From Burkholderia sp. TSV86 (lineage in GTDB: Bacteria > Pseudomonadota > Gammaproteobacteria > Burkholderiales > Burkholderiaceae): a stretch of DNA of 64,000 nucleotides. The first letter of the stretch is position 1, and every line of letters starts with the position of its first letter. Both the position numbers and the translations under genes were made by a program. Positions 18,413-28,044 of the stretch are shown in pieces. Under the pieces are notes generated by a model. The model searched no databases. It saw only the letters and a program-made list of their open reading frames with translations, and was not told the DNA's origin. The DNA is taken from positions 124,001 through 188,000 of the forward strand of contig NZ_LOWB01000098.1 in assembly GCF_001522865.1 (NCBI RefSeq), in the 5' to 3' direction.

Positions 18413-19315
18413 TCATGCGGGAAACACCCCGGTCGACAGGTAACGGTCACCGCGGTCGCAGACAATGAACACGATCGTCGCGTTCTCGACCTGCCGCGCG
18501 ACGCGCAGCGCCACTTCGCATGCGCCGCCCGACGAAATGCCGGCAAAAATGCCCTCGACGGACGCGAGCTTGCGCGCCATCGCCTCCGATGCGGCCTGAC
18601 TCACGCCTTCGACGCGATCGACACGGCTCTTGTCGAAGATCTTGGGCATATACGCGTCCGGCCATTTGCGAATGCCCGGAATGCGCGAGCCCTCCTCAGG
18701 CTGCGCACCGACGATTTCGATCGCCGGATTGCTTTCCTTCAGATACTTCGACGTCCCCATGATCGTGCCCGTCGTTCCCATCGCGGACACGAAATGCGTG
18801 ATGCGGCCTTCGGTTTCACGCCAGATCTCCGGGCCGGTGCCTTCGTAATGTGCAAGCGGATTGTCGGGGTTCGCGAACTGATCGAGAATCACGCCGCGGC
18901 CTTCGCGCTGCATTTGATCGGCGAGATCGCGCGCGAACTCCATGCCGCCCTTCACCGGCGTCAGGATGATTTCCGCGCCGTATGCAGCCATACTTTGGCG
19001 GCGCTCGACCGACAGATCCTCCGGCATGATGAGCACCATCTTGTAGCCGCGAATTGCCGCGGCCATCGCGAGCGCGATGCCGGTATTGCCGCTCGTCGCC
19101 TCGATCAGCGTGTCGCCCGGTTTGATCGTGCCGCGCTCCTCGGCCTTGCGAATCATCGACAGCGCCGGACGGTCCTTCACCGAGCCCGCCGGATTGTTAC
19201 CTTCGAGCTTCGCGAGCACCACGTTGTTGCGCGCACGAATTTCGTCGTCCGGCAACCGGACCAATTGAACCAGCGGCGTATTGCCGATGGTGTCTTCGAT
19301 AGTTTTGTAAGCCAT
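18413..19315 (-). CDS. cysM: Cysteine synthase B (O-acetylserine sulfhydrylase)
   Basis: 300 residues. The PLP lysine is Lys47 in NPAGSVKDRPAL, and the phosphate-binding loop is EATSGNTGIALAMAAA. The motif SAMGTTGTIMG and the length point to CysM, which can use thiosulfate, rather than the longer CysK. It makes L-cysteine from O-acetylserine. It stands downstream of the ComEA-like gene but behind that gene's terminator. Confidence 0.95.
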   Translation of the reverse strand: MAYKTIEDTIGNTPLVQLVRLPDDEIRARNNVVLAKLEGNNPAGSVKDRPALSMIRKAEERGTIKPGDTLIEATSGNTGIALAMAAAIRGYKMVLIMPEDLSVERRQSMAAYGAEIILTPVKGGMEFARDLADQMQREGRGVILDQFANPDNPLAHYEGTGPEIWRETEGRITHFVSAMGTTGTIMGTSKYLKESNPAIEIVGAQPEEGSRIPGIRKWPDAYMPKIFDKSRVDRVEGVSQAASEAMARKLASVEGIFAGISSGGACEVALRVARQVENATIVFIVCDRGDRYLSTGVFPA

Positions 19316-19387
19316 GAACGTCGCGTATATCCGATGCCGAACAATTGATCGATTGTAAACCAGCGGACAAACGCACGCGCGCCATGC

Positions 19388-19411
19388 AAAAAACCCGCGG
19401 CAAGCCGCGGG
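19388..19411 (-). terminator. Rho-independent terminator after the ComEA-like gene
   Basis: A 7-bp stem CCCGCGG-CAAG-CCGCGGG is followed on the minus strand by six T. It separates the ComEA-like gene from cysM. Confidence 0.88.
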
Positions 19412-19472
19412 AATCCGCCGCCCGCAGCGGCGGCTGAAGGAGACATCACACCCGAATAGTCAGCAGACCGGA

Positions 19473-19811
19473 TTATTTCTTGGCCGCCCCCGCTCTTTGC
19501 GGCGCGGCCGCTGTCGCCGCCGTGGCGGCCGCGGCGGGCGGGCGCGCGTCCGCCGCGCCGATCGCCAGCCCTTCGGCGGCAAGACGCTCGAGCGTCTTGC
19601 CGCCCATTCCCTTCACCCGCCGCGCGAGGTCGGCGGCATCCTTGAACGGACCGTGCGCGCTGCGCTCGTCGATGATCGCCTTCGCTTTGGCCGGGCCGAT
19701 TCCCTTGATACCGCGCAGCGCGTCGTCGGTTGCGACATTGACGTCGACGGCGGCCCATCCGTGCGCGGCCGCGGCAACGAGCGCGAGCGTCGCGAAAATT
19801 TTCTTCAGCAT
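19473..19811 (-). CDS. ComEA-like helix-hairpin-helix protein
   Basis: 112 residues. A signal peptide (LKKIFATLALVAAAAHGWAA) is followed by a ComEA-type double helix-hairpin-helix (VNVATDDALRGIKGIGPAKA and LARRVKGMGGKTLERLA), which binds DNA without sequence specificity, then an Ala-rich tail. Such periplasmic proteins pull incoming DNA through the outer membrane in natural transformation. No other competence gene is nearby. GGAG is well placed before the ATG. Confidence 0.9.
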   Translation of the reverse strand: MLKKIFATLALVAAAAHGWAAVDVNVATDDALRGIKGIGPAKAKAIIDERSAHGPFKDAADLARRVKGMGGKTLERLAAEGLAIGAADARPPAAAATAATAAAPQRAGAAKK

Positions 19812-19896
19812 CTGGATCTCCGTAGGGTTCGCATCAAAAACGAACGGCCGGCGGCCGCCGACCGTGAGACCCAGTCTAAAGAAGACAGCGTGACGC

Positions 19897-20889
19897 TTAT
19901 AGCTGGCCGAACAGCCAACGCACGTAGCGATCGACGCCTTGCTGCACCGTCAAAAACGGCGCGTCGTAGCCGGCCTCGCGCAGCTTGGTCTGATCGGCCT
20001 GCGTGAAGCATTGATACTTGCCGCGCAGTGCGTCGGGAAACAGCACGTATTCGACGAGCCCTTGCTCCACCTGCTCGGCAAGCGTCAGCGCGGGCTTGCC
20101 GTCCAGCGCGCGCAGCGTGTTGACGACCGTTGTCGCGATGTCGTTGAACGGCTGCGCGCGGCCGGTGCCGAGATTGAAGATGCCCGACTTCTCGGGATGA
20201 TCGAAGAAGAACAGGTTCACCTTCGCGACGTCCTCGACCGACACGAAATCGCGCGTCTGCTCGCCCGGCCCGTAGCCGTTGTACTCGCCGAACAGCTTGA
20301 CCTTGCCCTCGGCACGGAACTGGTTGAAGTTGTGGAACGCGACCGACGCCATGCGCCCCTTGTGCGATTCGCGCGGCCCGTACACGTTGAAGTAGCGAAA
20401 GCCCGCGATCTGGCTCTTCGCGCCCGGCAGCACGCGGCGGACCACCTGGTCGAACAGGAATTTCGAATAACCGTAGACGTTCAGCGGCGCCTCGACGTCG
20501 CGCGTCTCGACGAAGCGGCTGGAGCCGCCGTAGATCGCGGCCGACGACGCATACAGGAACTGCACGCCCTGGGCAACGCACGCATCGAGCACCGCGCGGC
20601 TGTAACGGAAGTTGTTGTCCATCATGTAGCGGCCGTCGGTCTCAATCGTGTCCGAGCACGCGCCTTCGTGGAACACCGCGCGGACCTTGCCGAAATCTCC
20701 ACGCGCAAAGCGCTCGACGAACTCGGTCTTGTCGAGATAATCGTCGATCTCGCAATCGATGAGATTCTTGAACTTGTCCGCGCGTGTCAGATTGTCGACC
20801 GCGATGATGCGCGTCTCGCCGCGCTCGTTCAGCGCCTTCACGAGGTTCGCGCCGATGAAGCCGGCCGCGCCGGTAACGATGAGAGTCAT
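19897..20889 (-). CDS. hldD: ADP-L-glycero-D-manno-heptose 6-epimerase
   Basis: 330 residues, the exact family length, from the ATG at 20889. NAD-binding [10 protein letters not shown] opens the protein and the SDR active site [10 protein letters not shown] is present. HldD makes ADP-L-glycero-beta-D-manno-heptose for the LPS inner core. It lies directly after the heptose kinase gene. Confidence 0.97.
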   Translation of the reverse strand: MTLIVTGAAGFIGANLVKALNERGETRIIAVDNLTRADKFKNLIDCEIDDYLDKTEFVERFARGDFGKVRAVFHEGACSDTIETDGRYMMDNNFRYSRAVLDACVAQGVQFLYASSAAIYGGSSRFVETRDVEAPLNVYGYSKFLFDQVVRRVLPGAKSQIAGFRYFNVYGPRESHKGRMASVAFHNFNQFRAEGKVKLFGEYNGYGPGEQTRDFVSVEDVAKVNLFFFDHPEKSGIFNLGTGRAQPFNDIATTVVNTLRALDGKPALTLAEQVEQGLVEYVLFPDALRGKYQCFTQADQTKLREAGYDAPFLTVQQGVDRYVRWLFGQL

Positions 20890-20957
20890 GATCGTCCTGC
20901 CGATGAGAGTGTTGCGCACCGCGCGCGGCGCCGCGGCGCGCGCCGGTGCTGTTCGAT

Positions 20958-21962
20958 TCAGTGAAACAGTTCGTCGTACTCGACCGTCGCGGTGCCGAGC
21001 TTGCCGACGACGATGCCCGCAGCCCGGTTCGCGAGCGCCACCGCGTCGACGAGCGGCAGCCCCGCGCCCAGCATCGTCGCGACGGTCGCGATCACCGTGT
21101 CGCCCGCGCCCGACACGTCGTATACCTCGCGCGCGAGCGCCGGCACGTGCAACTCGCCGTCGGCGGCAAACAGCGTCATTCCCTCTTCCGAGCGCGTGAG
21201 CAGCAGCGCGTCGATCGCGAGCGCATCGCGCAGCGCCGCGACGCGCTCACGCAGATCGTCTTCCGATTTCCATTGCCCGACGACCTCGCGCAACTCCGCG
21301 CGGTTCGGCGTGATCAGCGACGCGCCGCGATAGCGGTCCCAATCGGCGCCCTTCGGATCGACGAGCACCTGCTTGCCCGCCGCGCGCGCGGTCGCGATCA
21401 TCGTCGTCACGTGCGTGAGGCCGCCTTTCGCGTAATCCGACATCAGCACGACGTCATACGACGGCAGCAGCGCGTCGAAGCGCGCCAGTCCGGCCAGCAG
21501 CACCTCGTGCGTCGGCGCGGCCTCGAAATCGACGCGCAGCAACTGCTGCTGCTGCGCGAGCACGCGCAGCTTGATCGTCGTCGGCAGCGCCGGATCCCGT
21601 TCGAGATACGGCGTCACGCCGCTCTCGCCCAGCAACTCGACGATCCGCTCGCCCGGCTCGTCGCGGCCGACCACGCACAAAAGGCCAGCCTGGCCGCCCA
21701 GCGTCACCGCGTTGCGCGCGACGTTCGCCGCGCCGCCCAGACGCTCCTCCTGCCGCTGCACATGCACGACCGGCACCGGCGCTTCGGGCGAGATCCGGTT
21801 GACGTTGCCGAACCAGTAGCGGTCGAGCATCACATCGCCGACGACGAGCACGCGCGATTGGGCAAGCTGCGCGCGCGGCACGACGAGCCCCGCCGGCGCG
21901 GCGAACGCCGAGGCGTCCTGCGCCGCGCGCTTATCTGCGGGCTGACGAATACGGCTCGACAT
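20958..21962 (-). CDS. rfaE: D-glycero-beta-D-manno-heptose-7-phosphate kinase (single-domain RfaE/HldA)
   Basis: 334 residues. It is a ribokinase/PfkB-family kinase: [20 protein letters not shown] and [11 protein letters not shown] near the start, and the anion hole [17 protein letters not shown] near the end. The nucleotidyltransferase domain found in E. coli HldE is absent, so ADP-transfer must be done by a separate gene elsewhere (HldC type). The ATG at 21962 overlaps the end of ugd by 32 bases. Confidence 0.94.
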   Translation of the reverse strand: MSSRIRQPADKRAAQDASAFAAPAGLVVPRAQLAQSRVLVVGDVMLDRYWFGNVNRISPEAPVPVVHVQRQEERLGGAANVARNAVTLGGQAGLLCVVGRDEPGERIVELLGESGVTPYLERDPALPTTIKLRVLAQQQQLLRVDFEAAPTHEVLLAGLARFDALLPSYDVVLMSDYAKGGLTHVTTMIATARAAGKQVLVDPKGADWDRYRGASLITPNRAELREVVGQWKSEDDLRERVAALRDALAIDALLLTRSEEGMTLFAADGELHVPALAREVYDVSGAGDTVIATVATMLGAGLPLVDAVALANRAAGIVVGKLGTATVEYDELFH

Positions 21963-23331
21963 GGGGGCGTCCAATTCCGTGGTAATCGATGCCGAGTTCG
22001 GCCATCGCATCGGGTTCGTATAGATTGCGGCCGTCGAAGATCACCGGCGTCTTCAGCATCGACTTCAGATGCGAGAAATCCGGGCTCTTGAATTCCTTCC
22101 ATTCGGTGACGACGACGAGCGCGTCCGCGCCTGCGAGCGCATCGTCGGCGGCATCGGCGAACGCGAGCCGCGCGAGCACGTCGGGCGCGCCGTGCAGATC
22201 GAGCGCGAACACGCGCCGCGCCTCGTCAAGCGCAACGGGATCGTACGCGCGCACCACCGCGCCGCGCTCGAGCAGCGCGGCGATCAGCCGCCGGCTCGGC
22301 GCTTCGCGCATGTCGTCGGTGTTCGGCTTGAACGCAAGCCCCCAAACGGCGAACGTGCGCCCGCTCAGATCCGCGCCGTAGCGCGCTTCGATCTTGCCGA
22401 GCAGCACGTTCTTCTGCGCGTGGTTCACCGCCTCGACCGCCTCGAGAATCTTCAGTGGATGACCATGCTCACTCGCGGTGCGAATCAACGCCTGCACGTC
22501 CTTCGGAAAACACGAGCCGCCGTAGCCGACGCCCGCATACAAAAAGTGATAGCCGATTCGCGGATCGGAGCCGATCCCGCGGCGCACCGCCTCGATATCC
22601 GCGCCCACGCGATCCGCGAGATTCGACATCTCGTTCATGAACGAGATGCGCGTGGCGAGCATCGCGTTCGCCGCGTATTTCGCGAACTCGGCCGAGCGCA
22701 CATCCATGTAGATGGTCCGCTCGTGGTTGCGGTTGAAAGGCGCATAGAGCTTTTTCATCTTCTCGCGCGCGATCTCGCCGGCGGCGTCGTCATCGACGCC
22801 GATGATGATCCGATCCGGCCGCATGAAATCGTCAACGGCCGCGCCCTCTTTCAGAAACTCTGGATTCGACACGACCGAGAACGCATGCGCGCCGCTGTCC
22901 GCGAGGCCGCGCGCGGCGAGCGCCTCGGCGATCACGCTGCGCACGCGCTGCGCCGTGCCGACGGGCACGGTCGATTTGTCGACGATCACCTTGTAGCCCG
23001 CCATGTGGCGGCCGATGTTGCGCGCCGCTTCGAGCACGTATTGCAGATCGGCCGAGCCGTCCTCGTCCGGCGGCGTTCCGACCGCGATGAACTGGATCTC
23101 GCCGTGCGCGACGCTCGCCTCGATATCGGTCGAGAACGTGATGCGTCCGGCCGCGCGGGTGCGCGCGATGATTTCCTGCAAACCGGGTTCGTGAATCGGG
23201 ATGCCGCCGCTGTTCAGGATCTCGATCTTGCGTGGATCGACATCCAGACAGAACACGTCGTGCCCGATCTCGGCAAGACACGCGCCGGTGACGAGGCCCA
23301 CATAGCCCGTGCCGATGATGGTGATCTTCAT
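21931..23331 (-). CDS. ugd: UDP-glucose 6-dehydrogenase
   Basis: 466 residues. NAD-binding [18 protein letters not shown], the linker [11 protein letters not shown] and the catalytic Cys274 in [12 protein letters not shown] are present. It oxidises UDP-glucose to UDP-glucuronate, which in Burkholderia feeds synthesis of L-Ara4N for lipid A/core and of capsule sugars. It sits between lapB and the heptose kinase gene, in a set devoted to LPS. Confidence 0.96.
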   Translation of the reverse strand: MKITIIGTGYVGLVTGACLAEIGHDVFCLDVDPRKIEILNSGGIPIHEPGLQEIIARTRAAGRITFSTDIEASVAHGEIQFIAVGTPPDEDGSADLQYVLEAARNIGRHMAGYKVIVDKSTVPVGTAQRVRSVIAEALAARGLADSGAHAFSVVSNPEFLKEGAAVDDFMRPDRIIIGVDDDAAGEIAREKMKKLYAPFNRNHERTIYMDVRSAEFAKYAANAMLATRISFMNEMSNLADRVGADIEAVRRGIGSDPRIGYHFLYAGVGYGGSCFPKDVQALIRTASEHGHPLKILEAVEAVNHAQKNVLLGKIEARYGADLSGRTFAVWGLAFKPNTDDMREAPSRRLIAALLERGAVVRAYDPVALDEARRVFALDLHGAPDVLARLAFADAADDALAGADALVVVTEWKEFKSPDFSHLKSMLKTPVIFDGRNLYEPDAMAELGIDYHGIGRPHVEPYSSARR

Positions 23332-23398
23332 ATGTATTCCGATGATTCATTCCGGCGGCCGACGGCCGCCCGGAGCAGGCGCGCGGCGCCCGCCCCCA

Positions 23399-24568
23399 TT
23401 ATGCGACGGCGGGTTCGACGCGCCGCGGCGCGTAGGTTTCCCAGCCGCTGCATCCCGGGCACTGCCAATAGAACAGGCGCGCGCGGAAACCGCAATTCTG
23501 GCACGTATACCGTGGCAGGTTTTTAGTGCGCTGCTTGACAAGCGTGCGCATCATCTCGAGTTCCGCGCGGCGCGGCTCGTCGGCCGATGCGATCTGCGCG
23601 TCGAGCAGATGCAGCATGCCCGACAGGTTCGGCGCCTTCTGCATCTGCGTGCGCGCGAGCGCGTGCGCGGCAGCCGTGCCGCGCATCTGCGACACGTATT
23701 GGTATGCGACGTCGAGCAGGTCGTTCGACGGATAGCGCTCGGCATAGTCCGTCAGCAGCGCGGCGCCGTCGGCCGCGCGGTCGAGCGCGATATACGATTT
23801 CATCAGCTTGTCGGCAACGAGCGGCAGATACGCGGCGTTCTGCGCCTCGATCCTGCGCCAGTGCTCGATCGCCGCGGCGTGGTCGCCGGCCGCGGCCGCC
23901 GCGTCACCCGACAGAATCGTCGCGCGCGCGTTCTGCGGGTTCACCGCGAGCGCATCGCGCAGATGCCCGGCCGCGCGCTCGGCCTGCTTTTGCTGCAACG
24001 CATCCTGCGCCAGTTCGCAATGAAAATGCGAGATCTCGGTCGACAAGCGCTGCGCGCCCATCGATTCGATTCGCGTCGCGGTATCGATCGATTTGTTCCA
24101 GTCCTTCTCGATCTCGTAGATCGTCAGCAGCGCGCGCTGCGCGCCGAGTGCATAGTCGCCGTCGGCAAGCTTGTGGAATGTGTCTTCCGCACGGTCGAGC
24201 AAGCCCGCTTTCAGAAAGTCCTGCCCGAGTTCATAAAGGGCATGATCGCGCTCGGTCACGGGCAAATCGGTCCGGCCGAGCAGATTCTGATGCACGCGAA
24301 TCGCACGGTCCGTCTCGCCGCGCCGGCGAAACAGGTTGCCGAGCGCAAAGTGCAGCTCGACCGTCTCCGGGTCGAGCTTCGCCACTTCGATAAAAGCGTC
24401 GATGGCCTTATCCGGCTGTTCGTTCAACAGGAAATTCAGGCCGCGAAAATACGAGCGCGGCAGATTCGCGCTCTCGGACAACAGCTTGTTGAGGTCGTAG
24501 CGCGACGCTATCCAGCCGAGCGCGAATGCGACGGGGATGGCGAGCAGCCACCAGAAATCCAGATCCAT
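23399..24568 (-). CDS. lapB: Lipopolysaccharide assembly protein LapB
   Basis: 389 residues. One N-terminal membrane helix (WWLLAIPVAFALGWIAS) is followed by TPR repeats (for example DKAIDAFIEVAKLDPETVEL) and a C-terminal rubredoxin-like metal site with two CX2C pairs (CQNCGF ... CPGC). LapB controls LpxC degradation with FtsH and so balances LPS against phospholipid. It is downstream of lapA and upstream of ugd. Confidence 0.95.
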   Translation of the reverse strand: MDLDFWWLLAIPVAFALGWIASRYDLNKLLSESANLPRSYFRGLNFLLNEQPDKAIDAFIEVAKLDPETVELHFALGNLFRRRGETDRAIRVHQNLLGRTDLPVTERDHALYELGQDFLKAGLLDRAEDTFHKLADGDYALGAQRALLTIYEIEKDWNKSIDTATRIESMGAQRLSTEISHFHCELAQDALQQKQAERAAGHLRDALAVNPQNARATILSGDAAAAAGDHAAAIEHWRRIEAQNAAYLPLVADKLMKSYIALDRAADGAALLTDYAERYPSNDLLDVAYQYVSQMRGTAAAHALARTQMQKAPNLSGMLHLLDAQIASADEPRRAELEMMRTLVKQRTKNLPRYTCQNCGFRARLFYWQCPGCSGWETYAPRRVEPAVA

Positions 24569-24618
24569 GCGACGTATGGCAAAAGGCCGTGCCGCGACAC
24601 GCGCGGCAACGGCGAGCG

Positions 24619-24912
24619 TTAAATGACAGGCGGCATCGGCGGTTGATCGACGATGGCCGGATTCTCGCGCGCGGCGCGCAAATCACGCTTCAAGCGGCCG
24701 TTCTCGAGCCGCATCCGGAACACCGACGGCAGCGCGGACAGCAGACCCGCAATCAGCCCGACGCCGAAGAACGCCAGCCCGATCAGGATCAGCGGAGCCT
24801 GCCAGTTGTAGCCTGCGATGAAATTCAGCGTCGCGCTATGCGTATTGGCCAAAGCAAGCACGAGCAACAACACGAACACCACCACACGGACCAACCAGAC
24901 GATGACCTTCAT
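24619..24912 (-). CDS. lapA: Lipopolysaccharide assembly protein LapA (DUF1049)
   Basis: 97 residues with two membrane helices (VRVVVFVLLLVLALAN and LILIGLAFFGVGLIAGLLSA) and a cytosolic basic tail, the LapA arrangement. It is the usual partner of LapB, encoded 50 bases downstream. Confidence 0.92.
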   Translation of the reverse strand: MKVIVWLVRVVVFVLLLVLALANTHSATLNFIAGYNWQAPLILIGLAFFGVGLIAGLLSALPSVFRMRLENGRLKRDLRAARENPAIVDQPPMPPVI

Positions 24913-25066
24913 GAGACTCCCTCTCTTTGATTGAGATTATTCGGCGGCGCGTGCGACTCCCCTTCGCCGCGCCGAAGCGCCCCGTATTGTAAAGGATGCC
25001 GTTTCACGCATCTTGAGAAACGGCTCGGCCCGCGCCGCCACACGGGCGCGGGCCGAACGCGCAAAC

Positions 25067-25095
25067 AAAAAGCGCCCGCGAGGGGCGCTTTCTTT
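25067..25095 (-). terminator. Rho-independent terminator after ihfB
   Basis: The 9-bp stem AAAGCGCCC / GGGCGCTTT with a 5-base loop carries A on one flank and T on the other. On the minus strand it follows the ihfB stop, so lapA should start from its own promoter in 24913-25066. Confidence 0.85.
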
Positions 25096-25129
25096 CAGCC
25101 TGGTTGGATGGCTCGGCATCGGCCGCCTA

Positions 25130-25453
25130 TCACCGGCCGTCGTCCGGTTCATCGTTTTTCAACGGTTCGCCGGCACGGCCATCGACGCGCTCACGCAACT
25201 CCTTGCCGGGCTTGAAGTGCGGCACATGCTTCTCAGGCACCTGCACCTTCTCCCCCGACTTCGGATTGCGCCCGACACGCGCCGGGCGGCGATTCAAACC
25301 GAAGCTGCCGAAGCCGCGAATTTCGATCCGATGCCCTTTCGACAGCACGTCGGACATCGCATCGAGCATCGTTTTCACCGCGAAATCCGCATCTTTCAGC
25401 ACAAGCTGCGGAAATCGCGATGCCAACTGGGCGACCAACTCGGATTTGGTCAT
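25130..25453 (-). CDS. ihfB: Integration host factor beta subunit
   Basis: 107 residues with the HU/IHF fold: [37 protein letters not shown] and [20 protein letters not shown]. The Pro in the beta arm intercalates to bend DNA by about 160 degrees. It lies 22 bases after rpsA, the conserved order in proteobacteria. Confidence 0.97.
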   Translation of the reverse strand: MTKSELVAQLASRFPQLVLKDADFAVKTMLDAMSDVLSKGHRIEIRGFGSFGLNRRPARVGRNPKSGEKVQVPEKHVPHFKPGKELRERVDGRAGEPLKNDEPDDGR

Positions 25454-25475
25454 ACTTCAGCAGACCTCGTGAGGC

Positions 25476-27188
25476 TTACTGGTTCTGGCCGTCAAGCTTC
25501 GCCTTCAACAGCGCGCCGAGATTGGTCGTGCCGGTCGCAGCGGAGCTCGAATCTGCTTGCAAGCCGCGCATCGCTTCCTGCTGCTCGGCCGAATCCTTCG
25601 CCTTGATCGACAGGTTGATGCCGCGCGACTTGCGATCGATGTTGATCACCATCGCGTTGACCTTGTCGCCTTCCTTCAGCACGTTGCGCGCGTCTTCGAC
25701 ACGATCCTGCGAGATTTCCGACGCACGCAGGTAGCCTTCTACGTCGCCCGTCAGCGTGATGACCGCGCCCTTCGCGTCGACCGACTTCACCACGCCGTCG
25801 ACGATCGAGCCCTTGTCGTTCATCGCAACGTAGTTGCTGAACGGGTCGCCTTCGAGCTGCTTGATGCCGAGCGAAATGCGCTCCTTCTCGACGTCGATGC
25901 CGAGCACGATCGCTTCGACTTCGTCGCCCTTCTTGTACTTGCGAACGGCTTCTTCGCCAGCCTCGCTCCACGACAGGTCCGACAGGTGAACCAGGCCATC
26001 GATGCCGCCCGGCAGACCGATGAACACGCCGAAGTCGGTGATCGACTTGATTGCGCCCGTGATCTTGTCGCCCTTCTTGAAGTTGCGGCTGAAGTCATCC
26101 CACGGATTCGGCTTGCACTGCTTCATGCCGAGGCTGATACGACGACGGTCTTCGTCGATCTCGAGGACCATGACTTCGACTTCGTCGCCCAGCTGGACAA
26201 CCTTCGACGGCGCGACGTTCTTGTTGGTCCAGTCCATTTCCGACACGTGGACGAGGCCTTCGATGCCCGATTCCACTTCGACGAATGCGCCGTAGTCGGT
26301 GATGTTCGTGACCTTGCCGAACAGACGCGTGCCCGACGGGTAACGGCGCGAGATGCCTTCCCACGGATCGTCGCCCAGTTGCTTGATGCCAAGCGACACG
26401 CGGTTCTTCTCTTGGTCGAACTTGAGGATCTTCGCGGTGACTTCCTGGCCGACCGACAGGACTTCGCTCGGGTGACGCACACGGCGCCATGCGATGTCGG
26501 TGATGTGCAGCAGGCCGTCGATGCCGCCGAGGTCGACGAACGCGCCGTAGTCGGTGATGTTCTTGACCACGCCGTTGACGATCGCGCCTTCCTTCAGCGT
26601 CTCGAGCAGCTTCGCGCGCTCTTCGCCTTGCGTTGCTTCGATCACGGCACGGCGCGACAGCACGACGTTGTTACGCTTGCGGTCGAGCTTGATCACGCGG
26701 AACTCGAGCGTCTTGCCTTCATACGGCGTCGTGTCCTTGACCGGACGCGTGTCGACCAGCGAACCCGGCAGGAACGCGCGGATGCCGTTGACCATCACGG
26801 TCATGCCGCCCTTCACCTTGCCGGTAATCGTGCCGGTGACGAGTTCGTTGTTGTCGAGTGCCTTTTCCAGCGACAGCCACGATGCAAGGCGCTTCGCCTT
26901 GTCGCGCGACAGGATCGTGTCGCCATAGCCGTTTTCGAGCGCGTCGATCGCGACGGACACGAAATCGCCCGCCTGCACCTCAACCTCGCCCTGATCGTTC
27001 AGGAATTCCTCGATCGGAATGTAAGCCTCGGACTTCAGGCCTGCATTGACGACCACGAAGTTGTGGTCGACGCGCACGACTTCGGCGGAGATCACTTCGC
27101 CGGCGCGCATGTCTTGGCGGGTCAGCGACTCTTCGAACAGAGCCGCAAAGGATTCGGTATTCGGGTTGGAGGTTTGCAGGTCGGACAT
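25476..27188 (-). CDS. rpsA: 30S ribosomal protein S1
   Basis: 570 residues with six S1/OB repeats (recurring pattern [20 protein letters not shown], then HLSDLSW). S1 unfolds and recruits mRNA to the 30S subunit. The start [10 protein letters not shown] at 27188 fits the family; longer in-frame starts add unrelated residues. No Shine-Dalgarno sequence precedes the ATG (the 15 bases upstream are ACAAACCGATTTTT-like). In E. coli rpsA also lacks a good site and is autoregulated by S1 through its leader. Confidence 0.97.
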   Translation of the reverse strand: MSDLQTSNPNTESFAALFEESLTRQDMRAGEVISAEVVRVDHNFVVVNAGLKSEAYIPIEEFLNDQGEVEVQAGDFVSVAIDALENGYGDTILSRDKAKRLASWLSLEKALDNNELVTGTITGKVKGGMTVMVNGIRAFLPGSLVDTRPVKDTTPYEGKTLEFRVIKLDRKRNNVVLSRRAVIEATQGEERAKLLETLKEGAIVNGVVKNITDYGAFVDLGGIDGLLHITDIAWRRVRHPSEVLSVGQEVTAKILKFDQEKNRVSLGIKQLGDDPWEGISRRYPSGTRLFGKVTNITDYGAFVEVESGIEGLVHVSEMDWTNKNVAPSKVVQLGDEVEVMVLEIDEDRRRISLGMKQCKPNPWDDFSRNFKKGDKITGAIKSITDFGVFIGLPGGIDGLVHLSDLSWSEAGEEAVRKYKKGDEVEAIVLGIDVEKERISLGIKQLEGDPFSNYVAMNDKGSIVDGVVKSVDAKGAVITLTGDVEGYLRASEISQDRVEDARNVLKEGDKVNAMVINIDRKSRGINLSIKAKDSAEQQEAMRGLQADSSSAATGTTNLGALLKAKLDGQNQ

Positions 27189-27322
27189 AAAAATCGGTTT
27201 GTGCGTGGTCTCGCATTCTCGCCGCGCCCACTCCAGGCTGCTGCCTTGGCTGACGGCCGGCCCGCGAATCCACACGGGGTTAAGGGTTTAACATACGCTG
27301 CGCGCAACGCGCGAAGCACCTA

Positions 27323-28027
27323 CTACGCTTTCGCCCCCTTTTCAGGCGGCTGCCCCAGCTCCTTGTACCACCGCAGCACCTGATCGACCGATTGCTCGAT
27401 CGTCAGCGCCGAGGTGTCGAGGGGCTTGGCGTCCGCTGCAGGCTTGAGCGGCGCGGCTACGCGATTGCTGTCGCGTGCGTCACGCTCGCGCAAATCCCGG
27501 AGCAAGTCATTTATATTAGCAGAAAAACCTTTTTGCATCAATTGCTTATGCCGGCGCGCCGCGCGCGCCTCGACGCTCGCCGTCAGGAACACCTTCAGCA
27601 CGGCGTCCGGGAAGATCACCGTTCCCATGTCACGGCCGTCCGCGACGAGCCCCGGCGTCTTGCGAAACGCCCGCTGGCGCGCGACCAGCGCGGCGCGTAC
27701 CGGCGCGTGCACGGCGATCGCCGATGCCCGGTTGCCTACCGCCTCCGCGCGGATCTCGTCGGACACGTCGACCCCGTCGAGCTGCGCGCAGCCTTCGCGG
27801 AACGTAATGTGCAGCCCATCGACCAGTTTCGCCAATGCCTGCACGTCGTCAGGCTCGACCTGGTAGCGAATGCTCGCGAGCGCGGCGAGCCGGTACAGCG
27901 CGCCGCTGTCAAGCAAGTGAAAGCCCAGATGCGCGGCGACGAGCGCCGCCACCGTGCCCTTGCCGGACGCGGTCGGGCCGTCGATCGTGATAACCGGGGT
28001 CTGAGAAAAAGGTCGAATCGATTTCAT
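27323..28027 (-). CDS. cmk: Cytidylate kinase
   Basis: 234 residues, starting [18 protein letters not shown]. The P-loop [15 protein letters not shown], the CMP-binding region [10 protein letters not shown] and the LID-region Arg set ([13 protein letters not shown], then [13 protein letters not shown]) are present. It phosphorylates CMP and dCMP with ATP. It sits between aroA and rpsA, as in many proteobacteria. A very long open frame runs through it across aroA, but only this portion resembles a protein. Confidence 0.95.
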   Translation of the reverse strand: MKSIRPFSQTPVITIDGPTASGKGTVAALVAAHLGFHLLDSGALYRLAALASIRYQVEPDDVQALAKLVDGLHITFREGCAQLDGVDVSDEIRAEAVGNRASAIAVHAPVRAALVARQRAFRKTPGLVADGRDMGTVIFPDAVLKVFLTASVEARAARRHKQLMQKGFSANINDLLRDLRERDARDSNRVAAPLKPAADAKPLDTSALTIEQSVDQVLRWYKELGQPPEKGAKA

Positions 28028-28044
28028 CGGAACAAATGCGGGCG

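Noticed and set aside
25557..27383. 608-codon plus-strand frame opposite rpsA
   Set aside because: Antisense shadow of S1; no domain, and the S1 frame is certain.
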